A stretch of DNA of 64,000 nucleotides from Photobacterium sp. SKA34 (GTDB lineage: Bacteria; Pseudomonadota; Gammaproteobacteria; Enterobacterales; Vibrionaceae). The position numbers and the translations under genes are program-made. A model generated the notes under the pieces. It did no database searches. It was not told the origin of the DNA and saw nothing but the letters and a program-made list of their open reading frames with translations. Below are positions 19,108-28,777 of the stretch, in pieces; positions within the stretch are counted from its first letter, which is position 1, and each line of letters begins with the position of its first letter. Where the stretch lies: assembly GCF_000153325.1 (NCBI RefSeq), contig NZ_CH724144.1, positions 196,010 to 260,009 of the forward strand, given 5' to 3'.

Positions 19108-19914
19108 TTGAATAGAATTTTATTACTTATAATTTGGCTTTCTCTGGGGTTAGTCGGTTGTGCGCAAACCCAAGATGAACCGTCAAAACAAATTACCTCA
19201 AACAATATTACTGATCATATTGATGCTGACAGTAATAGTGCTAGTAATGGCGTTTATGACCCTTTAGAGGGGTTTAACCGTGCTATGTGGGATCTCAATT
19301 TTAACTATTTAGACCCGTATGTAGCCCGTCCAGTATCAATGGCATATGTTAATTACACGCCAACGCCTGTTCGTAAAGGCATCATGAATTTTTTATCGAA
19401 TTTAGATGAGCCCGCGAGTATGGTCAATAGCCTGCTGTCGTTAAATGGCAAAGCTGCGGTCACCCATTTTAACCGTTTTTGGATTAATACAATTTTTGGA
19501 TTGGGTGGTTTAATCGATATCGCATCAGCGGCTGATATAAATAAACCAGCAGATCGTCGATTTGGCGATACGTTAGGTTATTACGGTGTACCAAATGGCC
19601 CTTATTTGATGTTACCTGTTTATGGCCCAGTGACGTTCCGAGGTTTTGGTGATACTGCTGATGAACTTTACCCAATGTTCAGCTTATTAAATGTTTGGGA
19701 AGGACTTGGTAAATGGCTTTTTCAGGGGATGGAAGATCGCGCTGCTTTAGTGCAACAAGAAGCTATGCTAGAAAACTCACCCGATCCATATGTATTTACA
19801 CGTGATGCATATGTTCAATATAAAGACTTTATCGCCAGTGATGGCAAAGTTGATCAAGAGCAACAAGCAGATACTTTTGATGATAGTTATCTTGATGAAA
19901 TTGATGATCAGTAA
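19108..19914 (+). CDS. mlaA: Outer-membrane lipid asymmetry lipoprotein MlaA (VacJ)
   Basis: Removes mislocalised phospholipids from the outer leaflet and passes them to the Mla pathway. 268 aa. Lipoprotein signal with lipobox LVGC (Cys about 18), then the MlaA core: DPLEGFNRAMWDLNFNYLDPY, shown in part, and GDTLGYYGVPNGPYLMLPV. The start is TTG 19108; the ATG at 19103 is out of frame and hits a stop at once. No strong ribosome binding site is visible (GGA about 10 bases upstream). It lies beside fadL as in E. coli. Confidence 0.93.
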   Translation: MNRILLLIIWLSLGLVGCAQTQDEPSKQITSNNITDHIDADSNSASNGVYDPLEGFNRAMWDLNFNYLDPYVARPVSMAYVNYTPTPVRKGIMNFLSNLDEPASMVNSLLSLNGKAAVTHFNRFWINTIFGLGGLIDIASAADINKPADRRFGDTLGYYGVPNGPYLMLPVYGPVTFRGFGDTADELYPMFSLLNVWEGLGKWLFQGMEDRAALVQQEAMLENSPDPYVFTRDAYVQYKDFIASDGKVDQEQQADTFDDSYLDEIDDQ

Positions 19915-19926
19915 CGTTAGTTGACT

Positions 19927-19954
19927 AAAAAGACCTCTTAATTGAGGTCTTTTT
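19927..19954 (+). terminator. Intrinsic terminator after mlaA
   Basis: AAAAAGACCTC and GAGGTCTTTTT form an 11-bp perfect stem around TTAATT; the second arm supplies the U-run. The A-rich first arm could also let it act on the opposite strand. Confidence 0.9.
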
Positions 19955-20046
19955 ATATGTAGTATAGTTTTTAACTAGATTGTTTTGAGCTAAAAATGTC
20001 ATTTGGGCTGCGTGTATTGGTAAAGTGAACTTTTATCAATATAAAC

Positions 20047-20078
20047 AAAAAAACGCCTCTTAGTTAGAGACGTTTTTT
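20047..20078 (-). terminator. Intrinsic terminator after the downstream fadL gene
   Basis: Read on the minus strand: AAAAAACG..CTCT pairs with AGAG..CGTTTTTT around a short loop with one mismatch, and the run of A residues on the plus strand supplies the U-tail. It lies 22 bases beyond the fadL stop. Confidence 0.85.
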
Positions 20079-20099
20079 ATAAAATAAAGTTTATTTTAC

Positions 20100-21446
20100 T
20101 TAGAAACGGTAGCTTGCTTGCACACCAGCTAACCATACATCACCAGATGTTGTGCCAGCGAAAGAAAGTTTAGTTGGTTGTTGAAGTAGGCCGCTAGCTA
20201 GGCCATTAATATTTTTATCTGTTTCGTTTAGGTGCGCTTTCTTCGCATAAACGTAGGTAATGCCTGCATCTAATGTTAAATTCTTAGACCATTGGTAACC
20301 CGCACCAAGACTTAACCAAGTACGATCTGTTTCTGGAATGGTTTGAGTTCGGTGGGCTTCATCAACTGCGGCCATGTCATAGGCTATACCTGAGCGAAGT
20401 GCTAGTTTGCTGTTTACTTGGTAAGTAGTACCAATCGCAAAGCGGTAGTTGTCTTTCCAGTTTTCTTCTTTAATTAGATCGTTACTGTGCGACCCAAGAG
20501 CAGGGATATTCGCTTCTAATTTTTCAAAACTGCTCCAATCTGTCCAGTTGATACTGGTATGAATAGCCCATTGATCGGTTAACTGGTGGAAGGTTGCAAT
20601 CTCTGCAGATGCTGGAAGTTCAAGCGGTAATGAACCCGGTAAAGTTTGGTTGTTGTATGCAAGGCCGCTAGCGTGACCACTAAGGTTTAGGTTAACTGCT
20701 GAGCGATAGCTTACGCCAATACGGTTTGCTGAGTTAATTTGCCATGCAGCACCTGCTTGCCAACCCCATGCATTATCTTCGCCTTCCATATATTTAAGAT
20801 TTTTACTAGCTAAGCCTTGATCATAAATATATTTCTGTTGCGGTGACAACATTCCAGAAACGGCTGCTGGAAGTGCGCTTGGCAGTGCTGCACCGAAGTG
20901 GCCTTTTGCCATAATATAACGTACACCGGCACCGACGCTAAATTGGTCATTAATTTTGTAACCAAGGTTAGGGTTGATTTCAACGGTATGCACTTCTGCT
21001 TGGTTACCGAACATGGACGCAGTGAAGTCAGTACCAAGATCAGTACGCATACCAAAGTTTGTGCCAAATGATAGGCCTAATGTTGCTTTATCGTTCAATT
21101 GACGAGAAATATAAAAATTGGGAATAACGGCACTATTAGCAATATCACGCGATTCAGTTTGATCTATAGTTTGATCATTAAGCTGTAGATTCCCTTTAAC
21201 ATCAATATTTGGGTCAACGTAAATTGCCCCCACTGATATTTGCGTACCTTCAAGGTATGTCAGCATTGCAGGGTTACGGAATTGGGCGCTGGCATTATCA
21301 GCCATTGCCGCTTCGCCCGCAAATGCACGACCAAGGCCTGTTGCGGAATATTCTGCTAATTGGAAACCTGCTGCTAGGGTGTTAGTGCTCATGCCTAATG
21401 CTAGTGCAGCAGTTAAAGATAACGTAATTTTATTTTTATTCATCAT
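20100..21446 (-). CDS. fadL: FadL-type long-chain fatty acid outer-membrane transporter (copy 1)
   Basis: Beta-barrel that moves long-chain fatty acids across the outer membrane. 448 aa. Signal peptide ends at TLAA; mature protein begins GFQLAEYSATGLGRAFAG with the hatch motif MADNASAQFRNPA (NPA retained). It ends in aromatic Phe (QASYRF), as required for barrel insertion. Start is MM at 21446/21443; no clear ribosome binding site. Second of two tandem fadL genes. Copy 1 keeps NPA, whereas copy 2 does not. Confidence 0.93.
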   Translation of the reverse strand: MMNKNKITLSLTAALALGMSTNTLAAGFQLAEYSATGLGRAFAGEAAMADNASAQFRNPAMLTYLEGTQISVGAIYVDPNIDVKGNLQLNDQTIDQTESRDIANSAVIPNFYISRQLNDKATLGLSFGTNFGMRTDLGTDFTASMFGNQAEVHTVEINPNLGYKINDQFSVGAGVRYIMAKGHFGAALPSALPAAVSGMLSPQQKYIYDQGLASKNLKYMEGEDNAWGWQAGAAWQINSANRIGVSYRSAVNLNLSGHASGLAYNNQTLPGSLPLELPASAEIATFHQLTDQWAIHTSINWTDWSSFEKLEANIPALGSHSNDLIKEENWKDNYRFAIGTTYQVNSKLALRSGIAYDMAAVDEAHRTQTIPETDRTWLSLGAGYQWSKNLTLDAGITYVYAKKAHLNETDKNINGLASGLLQQPTKLSFAGTTSGDVWLAGVQASYRF

Positions 21447-21790
21447 TTTTATATTAATCGCTAATTGTTCGCTGAATCTAAGTCGCGAATAATACCCTTA
21501 ACAATTAATAACGTGACGATTTATCGCTATGAATTCTCGTTATTGAAGTAATAAACTATTAAATGATATTTTTAAGATTTATATCCGTTATTTTTTGTTC
21601 GCTATTTTCTGGCTGATCTTTTTTCAGCGTACACTTGTACCAGTTATTGCGTTGTTATGGTTGTTATTTTTACAACTCATGGTCATCTAAAGTGAATATA
21701 TGATAATGAAAAAAGGGGGGGATGATGGAGAAAAGATCAAAAAAGGAGCCAAACGGCTCCTTAATTTTAGCGATTAGGTGTACTCTGAAA
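21447..21790. other. Intergenic region between the two fadL genes
   Basis: 344 bases. It holds the terminator of the upstream fadL and the AT-rich promoter region of the downstream one. I could not place a convincing promoter or full FadR site. No coding potential was recognised. Confidence 0.6.
21743..21762 (-). terminator. Intrinsic terminator after fadL copy 2
   Basis: AAGGAGCC (21743-21750) and GGCTCCTT (21755-21762) form an 8-bp stem with an AAAC loop. On the minus strand it is followed by a U-run (plus-strand A residues at 21737-21744). It lies 28 bases beyond the stop. Confidence 0.9.
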
Positions 21791-23044
21791 TTAGAATGAA
21801 CGGCTGTACTGTAGACCGTACAACCATGCATTCGCACGAGTTGTGGCAGAAACTGAGGCGTTTCCTAACACTGGTACTGGCTGAGATTCGTTTACTTTAA
21901 CGTCTTTACCGATCAGGTAAGTTACACCAAAGTCGATGGTTGACTTGCTGTCTAGGTGGTAACTAAAACCGCTAGATAACCAGTTACGATCTGAATCAGG
22001 TACAGAAATAGACGTTAGTTCATTCTGTGCACTTGTGTCATACATGTAACCAGCACGAAGAGTCCACTTGTTGTTTAGGTAGTAAGTGCCACCAATTGAG
22101 TAGTGCCAACTATCTTGCCACTCGTAAGCTTTTGTGAACGAACCGCCTGTTGTTTCTAATTTGTCGAATTCACTCCAGCGGATCCATTGGATACTGTAGT
22201 GTACTGCAAATTTATCGTTTAGCTTGTTAAAGCCAGAAAATTCAGCCATATCTGGTAACGGCATTTTAAGTTTTTCATTACCAATATCATTACCTCCGTA
22301 ACTCATGTCACCCTTGGCTTCAAGAGTTGGGCTGTAGCGGTAAGATAGGCCATAACGGTTGTTTTTATCTATCTCGTAAATAGTACCTAGATTAAAGCCT
22401 AGTGCTACGCCATCAGCATCAATATTTAAAGCATCTTTACCGCCTAGAATGGCGCTATTTCGGCCACGTTGAAGTTTACCTTGACCGTAAATTACGTCCA
22501 AGCCACCACCGATGCTTAGTTGATGGCTTAGACGATAAGCAGCACTAAGACCTAGGTTTATGCTTTTTACATCAGTGATTCCACCGAAGAGATCGTTTAA
22601 GCCAATTAGTCTTTGTTTACCATAATCGGAAGGGAATTCTGTTTTGGTTCCGAAATTAGAATATAGAGATGCACCGACAGATAATTTTTCGTTAATTGGC
22701 TGAATGTAGTAAATGTTTGGTGCGTAGCTTGTACCACCAATTGATGCATCATTTACAGAATCACTCATCATACTTGTTGAGAATTTTGTATCTTTAACTT
22801 TTATATCGCTATCAATGGCGATAACACCAAGAGAAAGAGCAGGCGCATCAAATAGTGTCATTGACGCTGCGTTTTTTGCCATGCTTGAGGCATTGTCTGC
22901 GATAACACCGTCACCTGCAAATGCACGTCCAAGCCCTGTTGCTGATTGTGCATTCAGTTGAAAGCCTGCAGCCATAGATTGTGATGAAGCTAAGGTAATA
23001 GCAGCAGTAATTAATGTGCGGGTGAAAATTTGCTTCTTGCTCAT
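21791..23044 (-). CDS. fadL: FadL-type outer-membrane transporter (copy 2)
   Basis: Paralogue of the neighbouring FadL. 417 aa. Signal peptide to SMAA, then GFQLNAQSATGLGRAFAG and ADNASSMAKNAASMTLF, where the usual NPA hatch triplet is NAA. C-terminal Phe (YSRSF). The altered hatch may mean a different hydrophobic substrate or gating; this is inference. Start at 23044 has AGGAATAATTCTAAAC upstream on the minus strand. Promoter and a FadR-like half site lie about 70-110 bases upstream. Confidence 0.92.
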   Translation of the reverse strand: MSKKQIFTRTLITAAITLASSQSMAAGFQLNAQSATGLGRAFAGDGVIADNASSMAKNAASMTLFDAPALSLGVIAIDSDIKVKDTKFSTSMMSDSVNDASIGGTSYAPNIYYIQPINEKLSVGASLYSNFGTKTEFPSDYGKQRLIGLNDLFGGITDVKSINLGLSAAYRLSHQLSIGGGLDVIYGQGKLQRGRNSAILGGKDALNIDADGVALGFNLGTIYEIDKNNRYGLSYRYSPTLEAKGDMSYGGNDIGNEKLKMPLPDMAEFSGFNKLNDKFAVHYSIQWIRWSEFDKLETTGGSFTKAYEWQDSWHYSIGGTYYLNNKWTLRAGYMYDTSAQNELTSISVPDSDRNWLSSGFSYHLDSKSTIDFGVTYLIGKDVKVNESQPVPVLGNASVSATTRANAWLYGLQYSRSF

Positions 23045-23111
23045 GTTTAGAATTATTCCTAATTGTATATATTATTGTTTTTTTATTAGCTATTTTGGCT
23101 AATTTGCGGAG

Positions 23112-23153
23112 ATTGTAGGGGGTGTCAAGCATTGAGCAAATCTGACCAGTGTT
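23112..23153 (-). promoter_or_regulatory. Promoter of fadL copy 2 with a possible FadR site
   Basis: On the minus strand, TTGCTC (23139-23134) and TACAAT (23117-23112) are spaced by 16 bases. Overlapping the -35 is ACTGGTCAGATTTGC (about 23151-23137), which matches the left part of the FadR consensus AACTGGTCNGACCAGTT but not the right half. FadR control is therefore tentative. Confidence 0.45.
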
Positions 23154-23249
23154 ATGTTTAGTTAAAAATATAAGTTAACGAAATTTATAGTGATTTTGGT
23201 ATCAAATATCGTTATTTATGGTTGTTTTTTATAGCAGATGTTAGAAATG

Positions 23250-23277
23250 AAAAAACGGCAACATAGCGTTTGTTGCC
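23250..23277 (-). terminator. Intrinsic terminator of the sigma/DUF3379 operon
   Basis: GGCAACA (23257-23263) and TGTTGCC (23271-23277) form a 7-bp stem with a 7-base loop. On the minus strand it is followed by G and a run of U (plus-strand A residues 23250-23255). Confidence 0.88.
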
Positions 23278-23309
23278 ATTATAAGAAAGGCTTAAAATCA
23301 ATAGGAAAA

Positions 23310-24026
23310 CTAGATTTCCCAGCTAAGGTCGTTTTTTATTTTACTGGCAACAGGCATTAAGTTTTGACCCTTATCGCCAACAATAATCAAACTTGCCTCT
23401 CTGATTGGTACGACTAAACTTTCATTATTATTGTCTTTAGAGTTAGAAATGGTATGACTTGGAGTAGGAACAACAAATACCGTGACTTTACCTTGAGGTG
23501 AGTCCACCACTATATGTAATGATCGTTTGCCATCAAAGCCACAATAATTCACATAATAAATGTGCCCAGGTAAATCTTTCATTTCCGTTCCAAAAGATTG
23601 CAGTTTGGCATTTACTTGTTGCAACGTTGCTTTTTCATCAATGTTATCAACAAATTGTGCTTCATAAGAAACATGTTCAAGCGCGACATTGGCAAGACTA
23701 TTGATTGGCAGTTGTTGGCTTGGTAACAAATTCATTTGCCCAAAAAAGAGACCTATAGCAAAAGCAACAGAGGCTGCGAGGCCATAAGACCAATAGCTCT
23801 GAATTCCTTTCTTGCTTGTTTCTTCTCCAGCTTGATGAAATAAAATTCTATCAGCCAGATCATCAGGCACATCGACTTTTAGCGCTTGCTCTAATTGCAT
23901 ATCAAGCTGTTGTAATTCATCGGCAAACTTTTTATTTGCGATAGATTGATGTTTACATGCCGTCACTTTGGGATCATTATCATGTGGATCAGCTAATAAT
24001 CTCCGTCTAAATTCTAGTTCATCCAT
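23310..24026 (-). CDS. DUF3379 family membrane protein, probable anti-sigma partner
   Basis: 238 aa, function not proven. The N-terminal part is charged and cytosolic (MDELEFRRRLLADPHDND), there is one membrane segment near 90-108 (YWSYGLAASVAFAIGLFFGQM), and the C-terminal half is periplasmic. This layout is that of anti-sigma factors. ATG 24026 was chosen: AAGGGGGA lies 6 bases upstream, whereas the longer reading would start before it. The ribosome binding site and start lie in the 3' end of the sigma-factor gene (8-base overlap), suggesting coupled synthesis. No ASD-type zinc motif (HxxxCxxC) is evident. Confidence 0.75.
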   Translation of the reverse strand: MDELEFRRRLLADPHDNDPKVTACKHQSIANKKFADELQQLDMQLEQALKVDVPDDLADRILFHQAGEETSKKGIQSYWSYGLAASVAFAIGLFFGQMNLLPSQQLPINSLANVALEHVSYEAQFVDNIDEKATLQQVNAKLQSFGTEMKDLPGHIYYVNYCGFDGKRSLHIVVDSPQGKVTVFVVPTPSHTISNSKDNNNESLVVPIREASLIIVGDKGQNLMPVASKIKNDLSWEI

Positions 24027-24582
24027 TCTGATTCCCCCTTTTTGACTCTTTGTTTTCAAGTTGCTCTTTTAATTGATTACGGGCTCGAAATAAGCGAGTC
24101 ATCACAGTATTTCGGTTTAGTTCGAGGATCTCTGCAATTTCATCACCATTAAAGCCAGCCATGACCTGTAAAATGAGTGGTTCTCTATACTCTGGTGCTA
24201 AATTCATGATTAAACGTTGGAGCATATGTTGCTCTGTATTCATTTCAACACTTGGGGTGGAATCTGCAATTGCATGGTCATCAATATCAACCAGATCAAA
24301 TTGCTTTCTTTCAAACCGACGTGCGTTTTCACGCCGAAGTATCGTAATTAACCATGCCTTAGCGGCTTTATCATCCTGTAGGCTATCAAGGGAGCGCCAT
24401 GCGCGTAAGCATGTTTCTTGTACCAAGTCTTCAGCAATATGCTGGTCGTGGCACAACCAATATGCGTAACGGTAGAGATCCCGATGCCAAGCCCTAACAA
24501 GGGCCTCGTATCTTCTTTGTTTGTCCATATTTAAAGAGACCGAGGAATCATGTTTTTTCTTACCAAAAAAATTTTTGATCAT
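24019..24582 (-). CDS. ECF-type RNA polymerase sigma factor
   Basis: Extracytoplasmic-function sigma factor. 187 aa. Sigma region 2 is ALVRAWHRDLYRYAYWLCHD followed by DLVQETCLRAWRS; region 4 is a helix-turn-helix, GFNGDEIAEILELNRNTVMTRLFRAR. A basic N-terminal extension of about 20 residues (FFGKKKHDSS) precedes region 2, so MDKQRRYEALV at residue 19 is a possible alternative start. It overlaps the DUF3379 gene. The stimulus is unknown; its place between fadL and fadIJ suggests a membrane or lipid link, which is inference. Confidence 0.88.
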   Translation of the reverse strand: MIKNFFGKKKHDSSVSLNMDKQRRYEALVRAWHRDLYRYAYWLCHDQHIAEDLVQETCLRAWRSLDSLQDDKAAKAWLITILRRENARRFERKQFDLVDIDDHAIADSTPSVEMNTEQHMLQRLIMNLAPEYREPLILQVMAGFNGDEIAEILELNRNTVMTRLFRARNQLKEQLENKESKRGNQNG

Positions 24583-24728
24583 GACAATATCCGTCGTTGT
24601 CCTTACGAGAGCCTATAAATAGATAGAGCTATAGGTGTTTACGCTTCTTTTTTTAAATTAAGCTGAGAATTCGCACTAAAATTGATCTGGTTCAAAATTT
24701 GATTCTAGCAGCGCGTTATAGTGACTGC

Positions 24729-24939
24729 GTCATCTGATAGCGAGATGGTGGGTTGCAAAACCGGCTATTGTTATGCTATCTGTTGAGCAAGATGACAACT
24801 TCCTTTTGAAGGCTGACTTTACTTTCTCTTATCAGGTTTTCCTGATTTGCAATTAGCTTTATGTTGATTGACTTATTCATTACGCAGATTGCTTTCCGCG
24901 TGAATTATGACCATACCTTATAAGGTATGGTTTTTTTTT
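24729..24939 (+). ncRNA. Candidate small RNA upstream of fadI
   Basis: The segment has several nested pairings: CATCT with AGATG, GATAGC (24736-24741) with GCTATC (24775-24780), inner GGTT-GCAA-AACC, then ATCAGG-TTTT-CCTGAT, and finally a strong terminator. TATAGT at 24717-24722 could be a -10 box, though no good -35 is seen. No plus-strand gene lies upstream to explain the terminator. Start position, length and existence are inferred; I do not recognise a named sRNA. Confidence 0.45.
24911..24939 (+). terminator. Strong intrinsic terminator with no upstream gene on this strand
   Basis: CCATACCTTATAAGGTATGG is a perfect 20-base inverted repeat (24911-24930) followed by nine T residues. On the minus strand it is preceded by an A-run but has no U-run, so it acts on plus-strand transcription. 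Confidence 0.88.
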
Positions 24940-25084
24940 GCCTATTTTTCTCTTCTTTCTCTAGTTTTATATCTTTATCTAACACTTTCTTTAATTATCT
25001 GCATTTTACTGCTTAATAGCGTTTTAAAACTGAGAGGGTAGATCACAATCTTTGACACTTCTCCCGTTAAATTTAAACACTTGA

Positions 25085-25130
25085 TTGAATTTGGTAACAT
25101 TTAGCTTACAATTGTGAGGTCTGACCTCTA
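25085..25130 (+). promoter_or_regulatory. fadIJ promoter with FadR operator
   Basis: TTGAAT (25085-25090) and TACAAT (25107-25112), 16 bases apart, form a plausible sigma-70 promoter. Immediately downstream, GAGGTCTGACCTC (25116-25128) contains the FadR core GGTCNGACC in a 13-base near-perfect palindrome. The site would cover the transcription start, as expected for repression relieved by long-chain acyl-CoA. Confidence 0.75.
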
Positions 25131-25183
25131 GTGCACGGTGTGCCAAACGGCTTACTGTAAGCCAAATTATCAAAGGAGTTGCG

Positions 25184-26494
25184 ATGACACGTCTCCAAAA
25201 TCTTACTACTCGTCAGGGGGAACGTATTGCCGTTGTTAGCGGTTTACGTACTCCATTTGCTCGTCAAGCTACCGCTTTCGATGGCGTTCCTGCTTTGGAT
25301 CTCGGAAAGTTGGTTGTCAATGATATGCTACAAACGCTTGATTTTGATCCGATGCTCATTGAGCAAGTGGTATTCGGGCAAGTGGTGCAAATGCCAGAAG
25401 CGCCAAATATCGCCCGTGAGATCGTCCTCGGTACTGGTATGAACATTCATACAGATGCTTACAGTGTTACCCGTGCCTGTGCCACTAGTTTTCAAGCGGC
25501 TGCCAATGTCGCCGAAAGTATCATTTCAGGCACTATCGATATTGGGATCGCTGGTGGCGCTGATTCATCCTCGGTACTACCCATTGGTGTGAGTAAAAAA
25601 ATGGCAGCTACTTTGCTTGCACTAAGCAAGGCGAAAACCATGTCAAAACGCATTAAGCTATTAAGTTCGCTTAGCATGAAAGATTTAATGCCTGTGCCGC
25701 CTGCCGTTGCTGAATATTCAACAGGATTGAGCATGGGACAAACCGCAGAGCAGATGGCAAAAACACATGGTATTAGCCGTGAAGAACAAGACGCACTTGC
25801 TCACCGCTCGCATACATTAGCGGCGCAAGCATGGCGAGATGGTTTGATCCGTGATGAAGTGATGACGGCATTCCCACAACCTTATCGCCAGTGGATAGAC
25901 AAAGATAACAACATTCGTGAAGAATCTACCCTTGAATCTTATGCCAAATTACGACCAGCCTTTGATCGTAAATATGGTTCAGTCACAGCAGCAAATGCGA
26001 CGCCATTAACGGATGGGGCAGCAGCAATACTGATGATGCGAGAAGGACGAGCTAAGGAATTAGGGTTAACACCATTAGGCTATATTCGCTCCTACGCTTT
26101 TTCCGCTATAGGGGTTGAAAGCGATATGCTGATGGGACCTTCTTATGCGACACCCGTCGCGCTGGAACGTGCTGGTTTAAATTTATCTGATCTAACCTTG
26201 ATTGATATGCATGAAGCTTTTGCAGCCCAAACATTAGCAAATTTAAAAATGTTTGCTTCTACTAAGTTTGCGCGTGAAAAATTAGGGCGTATTGATGCGA
26301 TTGGTGAAGTAGATATGGATAAATTCAATGTGTTAGGTGGCTCATTGGCTTATGGACATCCTTTTGCAGCAACAGGCGCACGTATGATCACCCAAACGCT
26401 ACGTGAATTAAAACGTCGTGGTGGTGGTTTTGCATTAAATACAGCATGTGCAGCTGGTGGTTTAGGTGCGGCAATGATTTTGGAGGCTGAATAA
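25184..26494 (+). CDS. fadI: Acetyl-CoA C-acyltransferase FadI (3-ketoacyl-CoA thiolase)
   Basis: Thiolytic step of the FadIJ beta-oxidation complex. 436 aa, as expected. Catalytic Cys99 in [11 protein letters not shown]; other active-site blocks are [17 protein letters not shown] and NTACAAGG. ATG 25184 has AAAGGAG 7 bases upstream. The stop overlaps the fadJ ATG by one base. Upstream FadR operator. Confidence 0.97.
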   Translation: MTRLQNLTTRQGERIAVVSGLRTPFARQATAFDGVPALDLGKLVVNDMLQTLDFDPMLIEQVVFGQVVQMPEAPNIAREIVLGTGMNIHTDAYSVTRACATSFQAAANVAESIISGTIDIGIAGGADSSSVLPIGVSKKMAATLLALSKAKTMSKRIKLLSSLSMKDLMPVPPAVAEYSTGLSMGQTAEQMAKTHGISREEQDALAHRSHTLAAQAWRDGLIRDEVMTAFPQPYRQWIDKDNNIREESTLESYAKLRPAFDRKYGSVTAANATPLTDGAAAILMMREGRAKELGLTPLGYIRSYAFSAIGVESDMLMGPSYATPVALERAGLNLSDLTLIDMHEAFAAQTLANLKMFASTKFAREKLGRIDAIGEVDMDKFNVLGGSLAYGHPFAATGARMITQTLRELKRRGGGFALNTACAAGGLGAAMILEAE

Positions 26495-28620
26495 TGACGC
26501 AATCTGCATTTAGTTTATCGTACAGTGATAATGGTGTTGCTTGGCTAAAAATTGATGTGCCAAATGAGAAAATGAACACCTTACAAGCTGAGTTTTCAGA
26601 GCAAATAACGTCAGTACTCGCAGAGCTTAAAGCGCGTTCAGATATTAAAGGGCTTGTTGTTCATTCTGGGAAGCCTGATAACTTTGTCGCTGGGGCTGAT
26701 ATTCGCATGTTATCAGCCTGTGAAACAGCACAAGAGGCACAAGCCTTAGCTAAAAAAGGACAGATTTTATTTTCACAGTTAGAGCAACTGCCTTTTCATG
26801 TGGTTGCTGCGATTCACGGCCCATGTTTAGGGGGCGGTTTAGAGCTTGCTCTTGCTTGTCATAGCCGAGTTTGTAGTGATGGTGATAAAACGCGATTAGG
26901 TTTACCAGAAGTACAATTGGGGTTACTCCCTGGCTCTGGAGGTACTCAGCGTTTACCTCGTTTGATTGGCGTGGCTAATGCGCTTGATATGATTTTATCG
27001 GGTAAGCAATTACGCGCGAAAAAAGCGGTGAAGTTGGGGGTGATTGATCAAGTTGTCCCTGAAAGTATTTTATTAAATGTTGCCGAGCAAATGGCTTTAT
27101 CGCCAAAACCTAGCCGCAAATCATCTATGCAAAATTGGGCATTGGGCGGAAATCCATTAGGTCGCTCAGTGGTGTTTGATCAAGCAGCGAAAAAAGCATA
27201 TGAGAAAACACGTGGGAATTACCCTGCCGTCGATGCCATTTTAGAAGTTGTGAAATATGGCTTACAACATGGGATGGAAAAAGGGTTAGAACAAGAGGCT
27301 AAAGTATTTGGTGAATTAGTGATGTCACCGGAATCCGCCGCGCTTCGTAGTATCTTTTTTGCCACAACAGCAATGAAAAAAGAAACGGGTTCAGAGGCTG
27401 AGCCATTAACTGTCGAACGAGTCGCTGTTTTGGGTGGCGGTTTAATGGGCGGTGGTATTAGCCATGTTACAGCAACGAAAGCGGGTTATCCGGTACGGAT
27501 CAAAGATATCAGTAATGATGGTATCCAAAATGCGCTAGCGTACAATTTCAAGCTACTTGAGAAAAAACGTAAGCGTAAAATTATCTCGAAAGCCACATTA
27601 CAAAAACAAATGCTGACTATGACAGGTGGGACTGATTTTACTGGCTTTAATCAGGCAGATGTAGTGATTGAAGCGGTATTTGAAGATTTAGCACTTAAAC
27701 ATCAAATGGTAAAGGATGTTGAAGAGCATGCAAAACCAACCACGATTTTTGCCACGAATACATCCTCATTGCCGATCAATCAAATAGCACAAGCGGCAGA
27801 GCATCCTGAGAATGTTGTAGGTCTTCACTATTTTAGCCCAGTAGAAAAAATGCCATTAGTTGAGGTGATTCCACATCAAGGCACGGAAACGGGAAGTGGA
27901 ACATCAGAAGAGACGATTGCAACGGTTGTCGCCTTGGCGAAAAAACAAGGTAAAACCCCGATAGTGGTCGGTGATAAAGCAGGCTTTTACGTTAATCGTA
28001 TACTAGCGCCCTACATGAATGAAGCGGCACGCGTACTGCTAAGTGGTGAGCCGATTGAACACATAGATACAGCTCTACTTAATTTTGGTTTCCCTGTTGG
28101 GCCAATCACATTATTGGATGAAGTTGGTGTTGATGTTGGCGCGAAGATAAGCCCTATTCTGTTAGCTGAACTAGGTGATCGATTTGAAGCGCCAGATGTG
28201 TTTGATTTATTGCTGAAGGATGATCGCAAGGGACGTAAAAGCGGTAAAGGTTTTTATCGTTATAATACCAAGAAAAAAGAAGTCGATAAGTCGGTTTATA
28301 AGCTGCTTGAGTTGGAACCAAAGATTAAGGAATCTGAAACTGAAATCGCAGTTCGTTGTAGTTTAATGATGCTGAATGAAGCGGCGAGATGTTTAGATGA
28401 AGGCGTGATCCGTTCGGCAAGAGATGGTGATATTGGTGCTATTTTCGGTATCGGTTTCCCACCGTTCTTAGGCGGGCCATTCCGTTATATGGATCATATC
28501 GGGATAACGCGTGTTGTTGATATGCTAAACGAGTACACAGATAAGTATGGTGATCGTTTTAAACCATGTGAGCGATTACTTGAGATGGTTCAAGGTAATC
28601 TTAAATTTTACAATGACTAA
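26494..28620 (+). CDS. fadJ: Multifunctional fatty acid oxidation protein FadJ
   Basis: Enoyl-CoA hydratase and 3-hydroxyacyl-CoA dehydrogenase of beta-oxidation. 708 aa. The N-terminal crotonase domain has [15 protein letters not shown] and [15 protein letters not shown] with both Glu residues. The NAD-binding domain starts at [13 protein letters not shown] near residue 310, and the catalytic His lies in [13 protein letters not shown]-terminal helical dehydrogenase domains are complete. Translationally coupled to fadI and followed by a perfect terminator. Confidence 0.97.
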   Translation: MTQSAFSLSYSDNGVAWLKIDVPNEKMNTLQAEFSEQITSVLAELKARSDIKGLVVHSGKPDNFVAGADIRMLSACETAQEAQALAKKGQILFSQLEQLPFHVVAAIHGPCLGGGLELALACHSRVCSDGDKTRLGLPEVQLGLLPGSGGTQRLPRLIGVANALDMILSGKQLRAKKAVKLGVIDQVVPESILLNVAEQMALSPKPSRKSSMQNWALGGNPLGRSVVFDQAAKKAYEKTRGNYPAVDAILEVVKYGLQHGMEKGLEQEAKVFGELVMSPESAALRSIFFATTAMKKETGSEAEPLTVERVAVLGGGLMGGGISHVTATKAGYPVRIKDISNDGIQNALAYNFKLLEKKRKRKIISKATLQKQMLTMTGGTDFTGFNQADVVIEAVFEDLALKHQMVKDVEEHAKPTTIFATNTSSLPINQIAQAAEHPENVVGLHYFSPVEKMPLVEVIPHQGTETGSGTSEETIATVVALAKKQGKTPIVVGDKAGFYVNRILAPYMNEAARVLLSGEPIEHIDTALLNFGFPVGPITLLDEVGVDVGAKISPILLAELGDRFEAPDVFDLLLKDDRKGRKSGKGFYRYNTKKKEVDKSVYKLLELEPKIKESETEIAVRCSLMMLNEAARCLDEGVIRSARDGDIGAIFGIGFPPFLGGPFRYMDHIGITRVVDMLNEYTDKYGDRFKPCERLLEMVQGNLKFYND

Positions 28621-28639
28621 CTATCATCGATAGAACTAA

Positions 28640-28661
28640 AAAAGCCACCATGGTGGCTTTT
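28640..28661 (+). terminator. Intrinsic terminator after fadJ
   Basis: AAAAGCCACC and GGTGGCTTTT form a 10-bp perfect stem with an AT centre (28640-28661). It ends the fadIJ operon. Confidence 0.88.
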
Positions 28662-28777
28662 ACTTTTATTAGGTAAAACCCTTAAAACTTTAAGGTTTCA
28701 TTTAAATGAAAAATGATTGTCACAAAAAGAAGGAATGATAAGCGACTCAAAAATATTAATCTTTAAAAAGAAATATA

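Larger units (their letters stand above)
24583..25183. other. 601-base intergenic region before fadI
   Basis: It contains the divergent promoters of the sigma operon and fadIJ, an RNA-like structured segment ending in a strong terminator (24729-24939), and a FadR box (25114-25130). No protein-coding segment was recognised. Confidence 0.7.
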
